This document shows, one piece after another, positions 55,988-64,000 of a stretch of DNA of 64,000 bases (within the stretch, counting starts at the first letter, position 1; every line of letters starts with the position of its first letter). The notes beneath the pieces are model-generated. The model was not told where the DNA came from and did not search any database. It worked only from the letters and a program-made list of their open reading frames with translations. A program made the position numbers and the translations under genes. This stretch comes from Aquiflexum gelatinilyticum (GTDB lineage: Bacteria; Bacteroidota; Bacteroidia; Cytophagales; Cyclobacteriaceae): NCBI RefSeq assembly GCF_024741135.1, contig NZ_JANSUY010000015.1, positions 1 to 64,000 of the forward strand. The letters run 5' to 3'.

Positions 55988-57179
55988 ATTCCTTGATTTT
56001 TACTTTGTAGAAAATATTGTAATCCCGTTCTTCCTCCGGATTGGCGTTGTCGTTGACATAGAGGATTCCTTTTCCATCCAAAAATTCCAATCCCCCATGA
56101 ACAGGTAACTCATCAATGATCCCGATCTGCTTTCCGTCTTTGACCACAATATGGTAGTATTTCATATACTTTTTCATCGCTTCCTTGAACTCCGGCAATT
56201 GGTAATATTCTTCCGACTTGGCACGGAGTTCGGTCATAACAGATAGTGGGACTTTGGTACTAAAAGAAACAATCAGGTAATCACCGGCAAATAAGACATT
56301 GGTGAATTTTGGATATTCAGAGTCGGGATTTTCTGCCTCTACGTCAAAGAGTGGTGCTGATTCTGGTCTTAGAGGGTGGGAAAGTTTGATATCAGCCGTC
56401 AAGACAGGTTTGCCCTCCTGAAATTCATAAATGAACACCTGATTGCCGACCAAAGGCAGCAAAGCATATTTCTTTTTGGAATCATGCAGCGCCACAAAGG
56501 GAAGGTCAGGTCCTACAAACCGTTTGTTCAGTCTTGGTTCCCACGACTCAGGGAAAGATTCCAGGATTTCATTTTCTTCAGTCCCAAGGTTGTAGCGGTA
56601 GATGCTGCTGATTTTTGAATAATAATCCATACCCAAGGTCTTGTAATCAGACTCTTCATTGGAGAAAAAATTCTGTTCCTCCCCTATCATCATGTCCTGA
56701 CCGTTTTCGACATAGGGATGAAAAGTCGTCCGGTTGGAATAGATGCTGATACGCCAAAGTTCAGTCGCATTGTTAGCGACTTTTTGGATCTGATTCCCTT
56801 GTAGGTCATAGATAAAATAACCCGTAAATGCCCCTTGCGCCACAAACCTGTCTTTGTCAAGGAATTTATAGCCAAAAGCACCATTACCACCGGTACCGTT
56901 TGGGCCTTCTCCTTTCAGGTCAAACTTATTCAGAATTTCACCCTTTTCATTTACCAAAAACGGGTTTTGGGATTTGGAATCAAACAGGATATACATTCCC
57001 GCCTCGGGTGAATAATCCTGAAGACGGAGCGGAACAAGTTCATCCACCATCAGAGAATCCACCACTTCCAATTCCAGCTGCTCGAGAGGATTATCTGCCA
57101 CAGTTTCATCCTTTGAGGAGCAATAAGAAAAGACGAGAAGTGAAAAAATGAATAAAATAGAATTGGGTTTGAGATTCAT
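55986..57179 (-). CDS. Lipoprotein with propeller-like repeats, unknown function
   Basis: A 397-aa exported lipoprotein (lipobox ending FSYC, Cys20). The body has repeated beta-rich segments (for example MYILFDSK, GYFIYDLQG, VFIYEFQEG, IGIIDELPV), as in 6-bladed-propeller lipoproteins of Bacteroidota (DUF4221/TolB-like). No catalytic motif is seen. It ends on a shared terminator with the outer-membrane barrel gene. Confidence 0.7.
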   Translation of the reverse strand: MNLKPNSILFIFSLLVFSYCSSKDETVADNPLEQLELEVVDSLMVDELVPLRLQDYSPEAGMYILFDSKSQNPFLVNEKGEILNKFDLKGEGPNGTGGNGAFGYKFLDKDRFVAQGAFTGYFIYDLQGNQIQKVANNATELWRISIYSNRTTFHPYVENGQDMMIGEEQNFFSNEESDYKTLGMDYYSKISSIYRYNLGTEENEILESFPESWEPRLNKRFVGPDLPFVALHDSKKKYALLPLVGNQVFIYEFQEGKPVLTADIKLSHPLRPESAPLFDVEAENPDSEYPKFTNVLFAGDYLIVSFSTKVPLSVMTELRAKSEEYYQLPEFKEAMKKYMKYYHIVVKDGKQIGIIDELPVHGGLEFLDGKGILYVNDNANPEEERDYNIFYKVKIKE

Positions 57180-57277
57180 AAAAAGGAAGGGATTATGGAT
57201 TTGTACAAAATGAGTATCAATATTTCTTAGTGCCGGAAGGGTACATTTATATGACAGAACCTATTCAAAGTTTACAA

Positions 57278-57312
57278 AAAACTCTTTGCGACTCTGCGTC
57301 TTTGCGAGAAAT
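57278..57312. repeat. CTTTGCG/CTCTGCG-type intergenic repeat
   Basis: ACTCTTTGCGACTCTGCGTC followed by TTTGCGAGAAA, immediately after the second RND gene; near-repeats of a CTNTGCG word. Confidence 0.5.
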
Positions 57313-57313
57313 G

Positions 57314-60300
57314 TTAACCTTTCTTCCTCCACAAAAACACCGGCAAAGCCACAAATACCCCTATTATACTGAACACCAATCCTCCGATGGTACCGATGGC
57401 GAGGGAGAACCAGAAAACTTCATTTTGCCCCTCCATGATAAATGGGATCAAGCCAAAGCAGGTGGAAAGAATGGTCAGCATGATGGGAACAGCTTTTCCA
57501 GCTACAGCCTTAAGCACATTCCTGTTGTAAAGCCCTGTATTCCGGTTGTTCAGGTCATTGACGATAAATATCGCCGCATTGACCGCCAAGCCACCGAGCA
57601 TCACAAAAGCTGCATAACCTCCCTGATCGAAGTAAAAATCAAAAAGCGAGAAAATCAAAAACAGTCCAATAAATGAAAAGGGAATGATAATGATGATGAA
57701 AAAAGGCTGCTTGAGGTTCTCAAAAAGCACCGAACAGATAAAGAAAATCCCCACCACCAACACCAATATCAGGCTATATTGCCTTTTGGCTTTGTTCCAA
57801 TCCCAACTCCATGTTTCCTTCTCTGCGGTATAACCTATCGGCATATTGGCTTTCATTTCGACCAATACTTCGTCCAGATATTCATTGCCAAACTTGTGAG
57901 AACCCATGTATTCAAAAGCCACCAAACGGATATATTGCCGGTCTTCTTTGTGCAGGGCATTGGTAGTGGTTTCTTTTGTCAAGGTTCCGAAGTTGCTGAC
58001 TTTGAAAACCTGATCTTCCCCTCCGATCAGGCTATTTTCTTCCAGGTCAAACTTGGAATAAGCACCGGATTCTTTTTCTCGGACTACTACGCCATAGTTT
58101 TTATCCTCCAAAGCAAGGTACACCGAAGGACCGGATGGACGCGAGACGTTGTTGAGCGCATTGATGACTTGGTATTGGTTTGCATTGCCTAGGGCCATTT
58201 TGCTTTGGTCGAGGCGAAGGACATATTCTTCTGTTTTCTGTTCATCCCAACCCAAGCGTTCGTTGGTATTGACAGTTTGGATCCTTTTGTGTCGGAGGAG
58301 TTTTTCGGCTAACAATTCTGATTGCCTTTCGAGTTCGTCGTAGTTGTATCCTTTTAGAGTTACCCTATATTGGGGGATTCCATCACCACTTGAACCTGTA
58401 TAAAACCCCTGCCCTACCCCTGAAATTAACCAACTCGCTCCCGACCAATCGGTGGACTTGACAGAGAGCCGGCCTTTGAGTTGGTAAGGCAAAGCAGATT
58501 TCTCATAAGCTTCTTTGAAAGTGATGGTAATTTGGGCGTATTGGCCGGATTGAACCCAGGTTACAAACTGATCTATGCCCTCCACACCTTGGAGAAATTT
58601 CTCAAATTCCCGCATGATAAAATCCATTTGCTCCAAGGTATTGCCAAAGGGCAGCCGGGCCGTAATGTTTAGCCGTGTCTTTTCCGCTTCTCGGTAGGAT
58701 GATTTTTCAAAAACCCCACGGACAAACAAACGCAACGAACCACCAAGTGCCTTGTCCACATAAGGCCGGATTTCTTCCTGATACAATGTTGAGCCAACGG
58801 TTTTGTTATACCATTCCTGACCCTCCCATTTGGCAGGAAGGAAAAAAACCGGTAAACCAAAAAGCAGCAGAAGTAAGAAAATAAAAGTCTTTCTGTAATG
58901 GGCTATAAATGCGATACTCCTGTTGAAAACACCGAAAGCCTTAACTCTTTTTCGAAGTTGGGCGACAGTGAGTACCCTTCCTTTTTGTGCCTCATGGCCA
59001 AATAAAAGGTTATACATCGCAGGGGTGAAAAGCAACGCAACCAAAAGGGAAACTGCTAGCATCACAGTAACTACCACGGAGAATTCGGTCAGGTTTTTCC
59101 TGTCGTCTTCCGGGAGGAAAAACACAATCAACAAAGCCACAATCGTTGTCAGCGAAGCTGCTAGCAGGGCAACAAACACTTTTCTGTTTTTATGTTTGTG
59201 CAAGTGGTCGATCATGATGATCGCATTGTCCACTATCAACCCAAAAGAAATCGTCAGCCCTGCCAAGGAATACAAATGGATATCCACTTTCAGGAGGTAC
59301 AGGATAATACCGGTAATACTCAGGTTGACGATGATGCCCAAAAATAAAATGCTGAGGTACCTTAAATTCCTGTTGATCAGGAAAATAAACACGATCAAAA
59401 TAAAAATTGACAGTCCCGAGCGCTTATAGATCTTGTTCAGTTCCTTTTCCAGAAACTCTGTATCGTCATTTTCAAGCCTTACTTCAAATCCTGTAGGCAG
59501 CAAAGGTTTGGTACTTTCAATAGCTTCTTTGATGTTTTTGGCCAAAAGGACTTTGTTGACCCCGTCGCGGTTGATGATGGATAGCGTAACTGAATTGTTG
59601 CCATTGATTCTGTAAAAGGAATTGGGTTCGGCTTCCTCCAAAGTCAAAACTGCCAGATCTTTCAGGTAAATCTCTTTTCCTTCTCTCGTGGTGACAAGGA
59701 GGTTTTCAAGTTGGCTGAGGTCCTTCAATGAGCGGTCCACCTGAATAAAAAGTGTCTCGCCCCTGTTGTTGACGAGTGAACCCGGGAAAGACCTTCCAAA
59801 TGAGCCTGCAATTACCGATTCTATATCGGATTTGGAAAGTTTGAATGCCTGCAATTTTTTGATGTCATAAGTGACAAATAGCTGCAGGTCGTTTGCACCA
59901 CGAACCGTAATTTCCTCTATTTCAGCAAACCTATTGAGGGAAGTTTTGATAACATCTTCGGCGATTTTTTTGATCTCAAAAGAAGCAAAAGGACCGTTGA
60001 CAGAATAAGTCAAAATCGGGGTTTTGAGGTCGGACCTGCGCTCGGCAGTTTGGGTGACCAAGGGATAAGAGACCTTCTGATCCAATCCCGGATAAACCTG
60101 CCGGATGATGGAGGAGACTTCAAATTTCTTGAAATCCATATCCGTCTCCTTGTCAAAGCGCAGGGTGATCGATCCCCTGTCGTAGTTGGAGACAGAGTTG
60201 ATTTTCTTCAGTTCAGCCAATTGCGAAAGTGCTCCTTCCAAAGGAGAGGTGGCCAGCTTTTCTACAAGATCCGGAGAAGACCTAGGCACCCCAAAACTCA

Positions 60301-60415
60301 CCGTCAATACCGGTTCACGCTCTCGTGGATTCAGATCCACAGAAAGCCTCGGCACCAGGGCAAAGCCGATGATGGCAAGAACGATGAACGATATGATGAT
60401 GCGGAAGGGAGTCAT
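57314..60415 (-). CDS. RND efflux permease 2
   Basis: A 1033-aa inner-membrane RND transporter. TM1 begins at the N-terminus; two large periplasmic loops carry porter and docking subdomains; the TM4 region has FGLIVDNAIIMIDH with the conserved Asp of proton relay; and the end is LPVFLWRKKG. It pairs with an adaptor and a TolC-type channel to pump drugs, lipids or other toxic compounds. An in-frame TAA directly precedes the ATG, so the short N-terminus is real. It lies 180 bases downstream of RND permease 1. Confidence 0.9.
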   Translation of the reverse strand: MTPFRIIISFIVLAIIGFALVPRLSVDLNPREREPVLTVSFGVPRSSPDLVEKLATSPLEGALSQLAELKKINSVSNYDRGSITLRFDKETDMDFKKFEVSSIIRQVYPGLDQKVSYPLVTQTAERRSDLKTPILTYSVNGPFASFEIKKIAEDVIKTSLNRFAEIEEITVRGANDLQLFVTYDIKKLQAFKLSKSDIESVIAGSFGRSFPGSLVNNRGETLFIQVDRSLKDLSQLENLLVTTREGKEIYLKDLAVLTLEEAEPNSFYRINGNNSVTLSIINRDGVNKVLLAKNIKEAIESTKPLLPTGFEVRLENDDTEFLEKELNKIYKRSGLSIFILIVFIFLINRNLRYLSILFLGIIVNLSITGIILYLLKVDIHLYSLAGLTISFGLIVDNAIIMIDHLHKHKNRKVFVALLAASLTTIVALLIVFFLPEDDRKNLTEFSVVVTVMLAVSLLVALLFTPAMYNLLFGHEAQKGRVLTVAQLRKRVKAFGVFNRSIAFIAHYRKTFIFLLLLLFGLPVFFLPAKWEGQEWYNKTVGSTLYQEEIRPYVDKALGGSLRLFVRGVFEKSSYREAEKTRLNITARLPFGNTLEQMDFIMREFEKFLQGVEGIDQFVTWVQSGQYAQITITFKEAYEKSALPYQLKGRLSVKSTDWSGASWLISGVGQGFYTGSSGDGIPQYRVTLKGYNYDELERQSELLAEKLLRHKRIQTVNTNERLGWDEQKTEEYVLRLDQSKMALGNANQYQVINALNNVSRPSGPSVYLALEDKNYGVVVREKESGAYSKFDLEENSLIGGEDQVFKVSNFGTLTKETTTNALHKEDRQYIRLVAFEYMGSHKFGNEYLDEVLVEMKANMPIGYTAEKETWSWDWNKAKRQYSLILVLVVGIFFICSVLFENLKQPFFIIIIIPFSFIGLFLIFSLFDFYFDQGGYAAFVMLGGLAVNAAIFIVNDLNNRNTGLYNRNVLKAVAGKAVPIMLTILSTCFGLIPFIMEGQNEVFWFSLAIGTIGGLVFSIIGVFVALPVFLWRKKG

Positions 60416-60420
60416 TTATT

Positions 60421-60500
60421 AGTAGCAAGTATTTAGTATCAAGTATCAAGACTTTAGAAGCGAGAGACGAGAAGCGAGAAGCAAGAAACTAGAAACGAAA
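60421..60500. repeat. Low-complexity repeat (AAGTATCAAGTATC / GAGAAGCGAGAAGC)
   Basis: Tandem near-copies of AGTATCAAGTATCAAG and of GAGACGAGAAGCGAGAAGC inside the gap between the two RND genes. Confidence 0.65.
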
Positions 60501-60562
60501 TTTCCTCGAAATAACATAATTGTACTGGCTTACATCTTGGCTTTTGTAGCGAGGCTCTTTCT

Positions 60563-60612
60563 CATGTCTAATGTCTCAAATCTTATGTCTTATGTCTTAT
60601 GTCTCACGTCTA
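60563..60612. repeat. ATGTCTTATGTCT tandem repeat
   Basis: CATGTCTAATGTCTCAAATC then three near-perfect copies of TTATGTC, overlapping the last codons of RND permease 1; similar to 51593-51627. Confidence 0.7.
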
Positions 60613-63600
60613 CTTATAAACCAATAAGCCAAAGGCACAAAATACAGCGCTGTAAAGGTTCCGATGGTCAGACCGCCGATGACGGAAAATACCAAGGGCC
60701 GCTGCAGGTCCGCACCCAAACCTGAAGAGAAAACCACCGGCAACAAAGCCAAGATGGTCGTGATCGAAGTCATTAGGATAGGTTTTAACCTGATCTGCCC
60801 AGCTTCATACAAAGCCTTATCCAAAGCTTCCATCACGGGGAGATTGCTGTACTGTTCTTTCAATCTATTGATGGTATCGATTTTCAGGATGGCATCATTG
60901 ACCATGATTCCCAACATGACAACCAAACCTATCGCTGACATGACATTAAGGGAAGTTCCGGTTAGAAAAAGGATGAAAAACGCCCCTCCGATTCCCAAAG
61001 GCAATGTAGCAATGATGATCAATGGTTGAATAAAACTTTCAAATTGCGCAGCAAGGATAAAATAAAGCAACAGCACAGAGATCAAAAGGATACTGACCAA
61101 TTCCTTGATCCGCTCCTGATCTTTGAAGTATTGCCCAAAAAAAGACACTCCAAGATTCTTATCCGCTGCCCAATTGATGATCTCGGCATTATAGGCCGTT
61201 GGATTTTTTGAATCAAAAATGACCGATTGGAACAAACCACCCTTGTCCGCAGTGACAAATTTATAATGGTTTTCATAATCAAAACTGATGAAATTGCTCA
61301 GTGCATATTCGTTGCCGTCTTTTCCCCGAAGGAAATTATTGTTGAGAATCTGCTCAAAATTGGTCTTGTCGGCCTTGAGTTTGATGGGGGTGATTTCCCC
61401 AAATCGCTTGATGTCGGTAATCGGGTACACCCCAAACAACTGCTTCACCTGCTCCTGCAAGTCACGTGGATTGATGCCATAGAGCGCGAGTTTGCCACCA
61501 TCCAACCTGAATATCACCGAGGCTTCTTTCTGTAATCCTGGTCCTCGGCTGAATTCCTTCACAGGAAATACTGACAGCCATTCATCCATCCTGCCTTCCT
61601 CGATCGGCTTTTTGGTCGCCAGGTCTTTCCACCTCACTTCGTAAAAGGGAATGTTGGAAGCAAACAACTGATCGAAAGCATTGGGAGCATCCAAAACCGA
61701 GATTTGTGCATTGGGATAATTGCCCGAAACCAATTCCTGTAACCGTTGCATTTGCAAAGATTTGGAATCCTGTGATTCAAAAAGGAAATAGAGGTTGGCT
61801 TCCTGCAGGGAACTTTCCCCATCAAAAAGCAAAAACTGCCTTACCCCAAGGTCTGTCTCCGACTTCAGGTATGCGCCTTTCATGGACTCCAAGATAGACA
61901 ATACCCGGTCTTTGTTTTGTTCCACTCCGATCGGTTCGTTCCAGTCGATTTCCACTACCGCATCAAACTTCTCTATCGGTGGCAGGCCTTCGACTTGGAG
62001 CAGGTAGCCCAAAGCCAAACCTGCAGGTATCAGCAAAATGAAAACTCCAAAGCTGAGTTTTTTATAACTGAAAACCTTTTTGAACAGGCTTTTATAGCCT
62101 TTTAAAATGATCTTGAAAAACCTGCTGTCATCTCCCTTTTCTTCTTGCACCGCCTTTTTTCTATAGAAAAAATGATACAGCATCGGTAGGAAAATAAATG
62201 CCACCAAAAGGGAAACCCCCAAAATCGCAGCCACAGAAACGGCCTGATCAAAAAACAAGGCTCCCGAAATCCCACTCAAAAACACCAAAGGAATAAATAC
62301 CGCCAAGGTCGTCAGCACCGAACTGACCAAAGCCGACATCACTTCATTGACTCCCTGAACACAGGCTTCAAATATCGGCAATCCGTCAAGCCTCTTTCGG
62401 GTGATATTGTCCAATACGATGATGGCATTGTCTATCAACATCCCCAAACCCAAGGCGAGGCCTGACAGGGATATGACATTGATCGAGATTTTGAAGAAGT
62501 AAAAAACCAGAAAACTGATCAGCAAAGAAGTCGGCAAGGAAATACCGATAATGATCGGCATGCGGTAATTGCCCATAAAGAGGAACAATACCCCAAAAGC
62601 AAACAATCCCCCAAATAGCAAGCTTGTCTGCAGGTTGCTGATGCCGGCATTCAGCAGAACGGATTGGTCTTGCGTCAACTCAAAATCCACTTGGTTGTAA
62701 TCCGCTTTGAACAACTCTATTGCTTCATAAACCTTGGGAAGGAGTTCATTCATCTTGGCGGAAGCCTGCTTGTGCACAGTGATGACAAGCCCTTCTTTTT
62801 CTCCAAAAAGGTGATGTCCCAAAACCTCATTCGTCTCGTATTGTACCATCGCGACCCTAGCCAAATCAACAGTAACTCCCTTTTCGGAAGTGACGGGCAG
62901 CTTCATGATATCATGAGGGGAATCCACCCTTGTCGCCAACCGCAGGTAATACCTGAACTGACCGTCCTCCACACTGATCCCGGGTAGTTCTTCATTGCCA
63001 AATTGGATGGCATTGATCACATTGTCTTCCGTCATGCCAAGGGCACGGAGGGCAGCTTTGTCCGGGGTGACAGTGATGATACGCTCCTTCTTGCCATTGA
63101 TGTCGACCAAGGAAACCCCTTCCAACTGTTCGATCCTTTTCTTCAGGACATTTTCGGTCAACTGACTAATTTCTGTAAAGTCAAATCCAGGTTTGGGAAT
63201 GACCTGCACCCGGACGACAGGAATGTCATTGGTATTGATCCGGATGACTTGGGGACGGGCAAGGTCCGAAGGAAGGCTGTTGGTAAGTCTATCGATCTTT
63301 TCATTGACGTCGATATAGGCGAGTTCCATTTTGGTGCCATAGTCAAAAGTCAGTCGGATCGTGCCTGTTTCGCTTCCGGCTTTACTTTCTACATCTTCTA
63401 GCCCATTGAGTGTCATCAGGCCTTCCCTGATCGGGGAAAGCACATTCTGCTCTATGGCCTCAGGAGAAGCATTGGGATAGTTGACCTTGATGACGATCTG
63501 CGGGACATCGATCGGAGGCAAAAGTGAAATCGGAAGCGTCCTGAACACGATGACCGAAAAGACCATCAAGGCCAAAAAAACCATCAATACAGCTATGGGT

Positions 63601-63623
63601 CTTGCCAGTAAAAACCTTACCAT
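60597..63623 (-). CDS. RND efflux permease 1
   Basis: A 1008-aa RND transporter of the AcrB/MdtB-like type. It starts MVRFLLARPIAVLMVFLAL, a standard RND N-terminus; the periplasmic entry has LLPPIDVPQIVIKVNYPNAS and TM4 has GLGMLIDNAIIVLDN. It starts five bases after the adaptor stop. Together with permease 2 it may form a heteromeric pump, as MdtB and MdtC do, or two separate pumps sharing one adaptor. Confidence 0.9.
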   Translation of the reverse strand: MVRFLLARPIAVLMVFLALMVFSVIVFRTLPISLLPPIDVPQIVIKVNYPNASPEAIEQNVLSPIREGLMTLNGLEDVESKAGSETGTIRLTFDYGTKMELAYIDVNEKIDRLTNSLPSDLARPQVIRINTNDIPVVRVQVIPKPGFDFTEISQLTENVLKKRIEQLEGVSLVDINGKKERIITVTPDKAALRALGMTEDNVINAIQFGNEELPGISVEDGQFRYYLRLATRVDSPHDIMKLPVTSEKGVTVDLARVAMVQYETNEVLGHHLFGEKEGLVITVHKQASAKMNELLPKVYEAIELFKADYNQVDFELTQDQSVLLNAGISNLQTSLLFGGLFAFGVLFLFMGNYRMPIIIGISLPTSLLISFLVFYFFKISINVISLSGLALGLGMLIDNAIIVLDNITRKRLDGLPIFEACVQGVNEVMSALVSSVLTTLAVFIPLVFLSGISGALFFDQAVSVAAILGVSLLVAFIFLPMLYHFFYRKKAVQEEKGDDSRFFKIILKGYKSLFKKVFSYKKLSFGVFILLIPAGLALGYLLQVEGLPPIEKFDAVVEIDWNEPIGVEQNKDRVLSILESMKGAYLKSETDLGVRQFLLFDGESSLQEANLYFLFESQDSKSLQMQRLQELVSGNYPNAQISVLDAPNAFDQLFASNIPFYEVRWKDLATKKPIEEGRMDEWLSVFPVKEFSRGPGLQKEASVIFRLDGGKLALYGINPRDLQEQVKQLFGVYPITDIKRFGEITPIKLKADKTNFEQILNNNFLRGKDGNEYALSNFISFDYENHYKFVTADKGGLFQSVIFDSKNPTAYNAEIINWAADKNLGVSFFGQYFKDQERIKELVSILLISVLLLYFILAAQFESFIQPLIIIATLPLGIGGAFFILFLTGTSLNVMSAIGLVVMLGIMVNDAILKIDTINRLKEQYSNLPVMEALDKALYEAGQIRLKPILMTSITTILALLPVVFSSGLGADLQRPLVFSVIGGLTIGTFTALYFVPLAYWFISRRET

Positions 63624-63628
63624 AGCGC

Positions 63629-64000
63629 CTAGTCTTTGAGGATTTGTACCGGTGCCTGATGTGCAAGCTGCAGGTTGTTGGAAGTGATGACGGTCATTCC
63701 GGATTCAATGCCGCTGAGGATTTCAACTTCCTTTCCGTTGTCTTTTCCTACCTCCACATAATTCCATTTTGATTCGTCTTTTTCAATCGTAAAGACAACG
63801 GGCCTTTGGGAACGGTACACCAATGCTTCTTTGGGGACGACGATGCTGTTGTTTTGTGGGGCGCGGATGATGGCGCGTGCGTTCATCCCTGGAAGCAATC
63901 CTTTGCCTCCGTTGATCAGGATATTGACCTGAACAAGTCCGTTTTCATCCACTTTGGGATTGATACTCCTGACCGAACCGCTGATGCCTTCCCCGCCACC
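63629..64000 (-). CDS. RND periplasmic adaptor (membrane-fusion protein), 3' end
   Basis: The frame stays open to the window edge (first visible residues GGGEGISGSVRSINPK). The visible 123 residues are the beta-barrel and membrane-proximal parts of an HlyD/AcrA-type adaptor: GLVQVNILINGGKGLLPGMN, VPKEALVYRSQRPVVFTI and VEILSGIESGMTVITSN. It should link the RND pumps to an outer-membrane channel. The N-terminus and any TolC gene lie beyond the window. Confidence 0.88.
   Translation of the reverse strand, partial: GGGEGISGSVRSINPKVDENGLVQVNILINGGKGLLPGMNARAIIRAPQNNSIVVPKEALVYRSQRPVVFTIEKDESKWNYVEVGKDNGKEVEILSGIESGMTVITSNNLQLAHQAPVQILKD

Overview
The window reads as a chromosomal segment of a Bacteroidota bacterium, most likely of the Cytophagales/Cyclobacteriaceae kind. 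The reasons are type IX secretion (T9SS) C-terminal sorting domains on very large secreted proteins, a fused E1 alpha/beta 2-oxoacid dehydrogenase, DUF547 and Uma2-type genes, Bacteroidota-style lipoproteins, few Shine-Dalgarno sequences and an AT-rich genome. The genus cannot be fixed from the sequence alone.

Layout. (1) 1-9.8 kb: secreted carbohydrate-active proteins: the 3' end of a LamG/T9SS protein, a 492-aa pectate-lyase-like protein, and a nearly identical lyase domain fused to 13 Fn3-like, two BIG2-like and two further repeated modules plus a T9SS sorting domain (2251 aa). (2) 9.9-12.0 kb: a decayed full-length IS1595-type transposase relic followed by an intact copy. (3) 12.0-25.2 kb: an exopolysaccharide locus: SGNH hydrolase, four paralogous GT4 glycosyltransferases, an ABC flippase-like exporter, a Wzy/O-antigen-ligase-like membrane protein, a Wzc-type co-polymerase/tyrosine kinase and a Wza-type export lipoprotein. 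(4) 25.5-25.9 kb: a decayed 3' fragment of the GT2 gene found intact at 42.2 kb. (5) 26.0-35.6 kb: a compact two-protein NRPS-PKS-NRPS line, A-T-KS-AT-ACP followed by C-A(Gly?)-T-TE. (6) 36.8-42.1 kb: a GT2-GH26-like-GH2/GH5-like triple fusion, divergent from a related GH lipoprotein. (7) 42.2-48.1 kb: a tightly overlapping operon DUF547 - FAD/NAD(P) oxidoreductase - membrane 4Fe-4S protein - processive GT2 - DPM1-like GT2. (8) 48.3-57.2 kb: mostly core genes: GDPD, rimO, a small membrane protein, an HMA-AraC regulator, a fused E1 dehydrogenase, a Uma2-like protein, an outer-membrane barrel and a propeller-like lipoprotein. (9) 57.3-64.0 kb: an RND efflux operon with adaptor (cut by the window edge) and two different RND pumps.

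How it fits together. Regions 3 and 6 look like two separate surface-polysaccharide systems, one Wzy/Wzc/Wza-like and one synthase-like with hydrolases in the same chain or next to it. Region 5 lies between them on the same strand as most of the exopolysaccharide locus and predicts a small aminoacyl-malonyl-glycine-type metabolite. Direct copies of the GT2 3' end at 25.5 and 42.2 kb bracket regions 5 and 6, and by eye the base composition becomes less AT-rich to the right of about 42 kb. This fits an accessory insertion next to older chromosome. Most intergenic gaps right of 50 kb carry low-complexity repeats of a shared style. No tRNA, rRNA, CRISPR array or integrase was seen.
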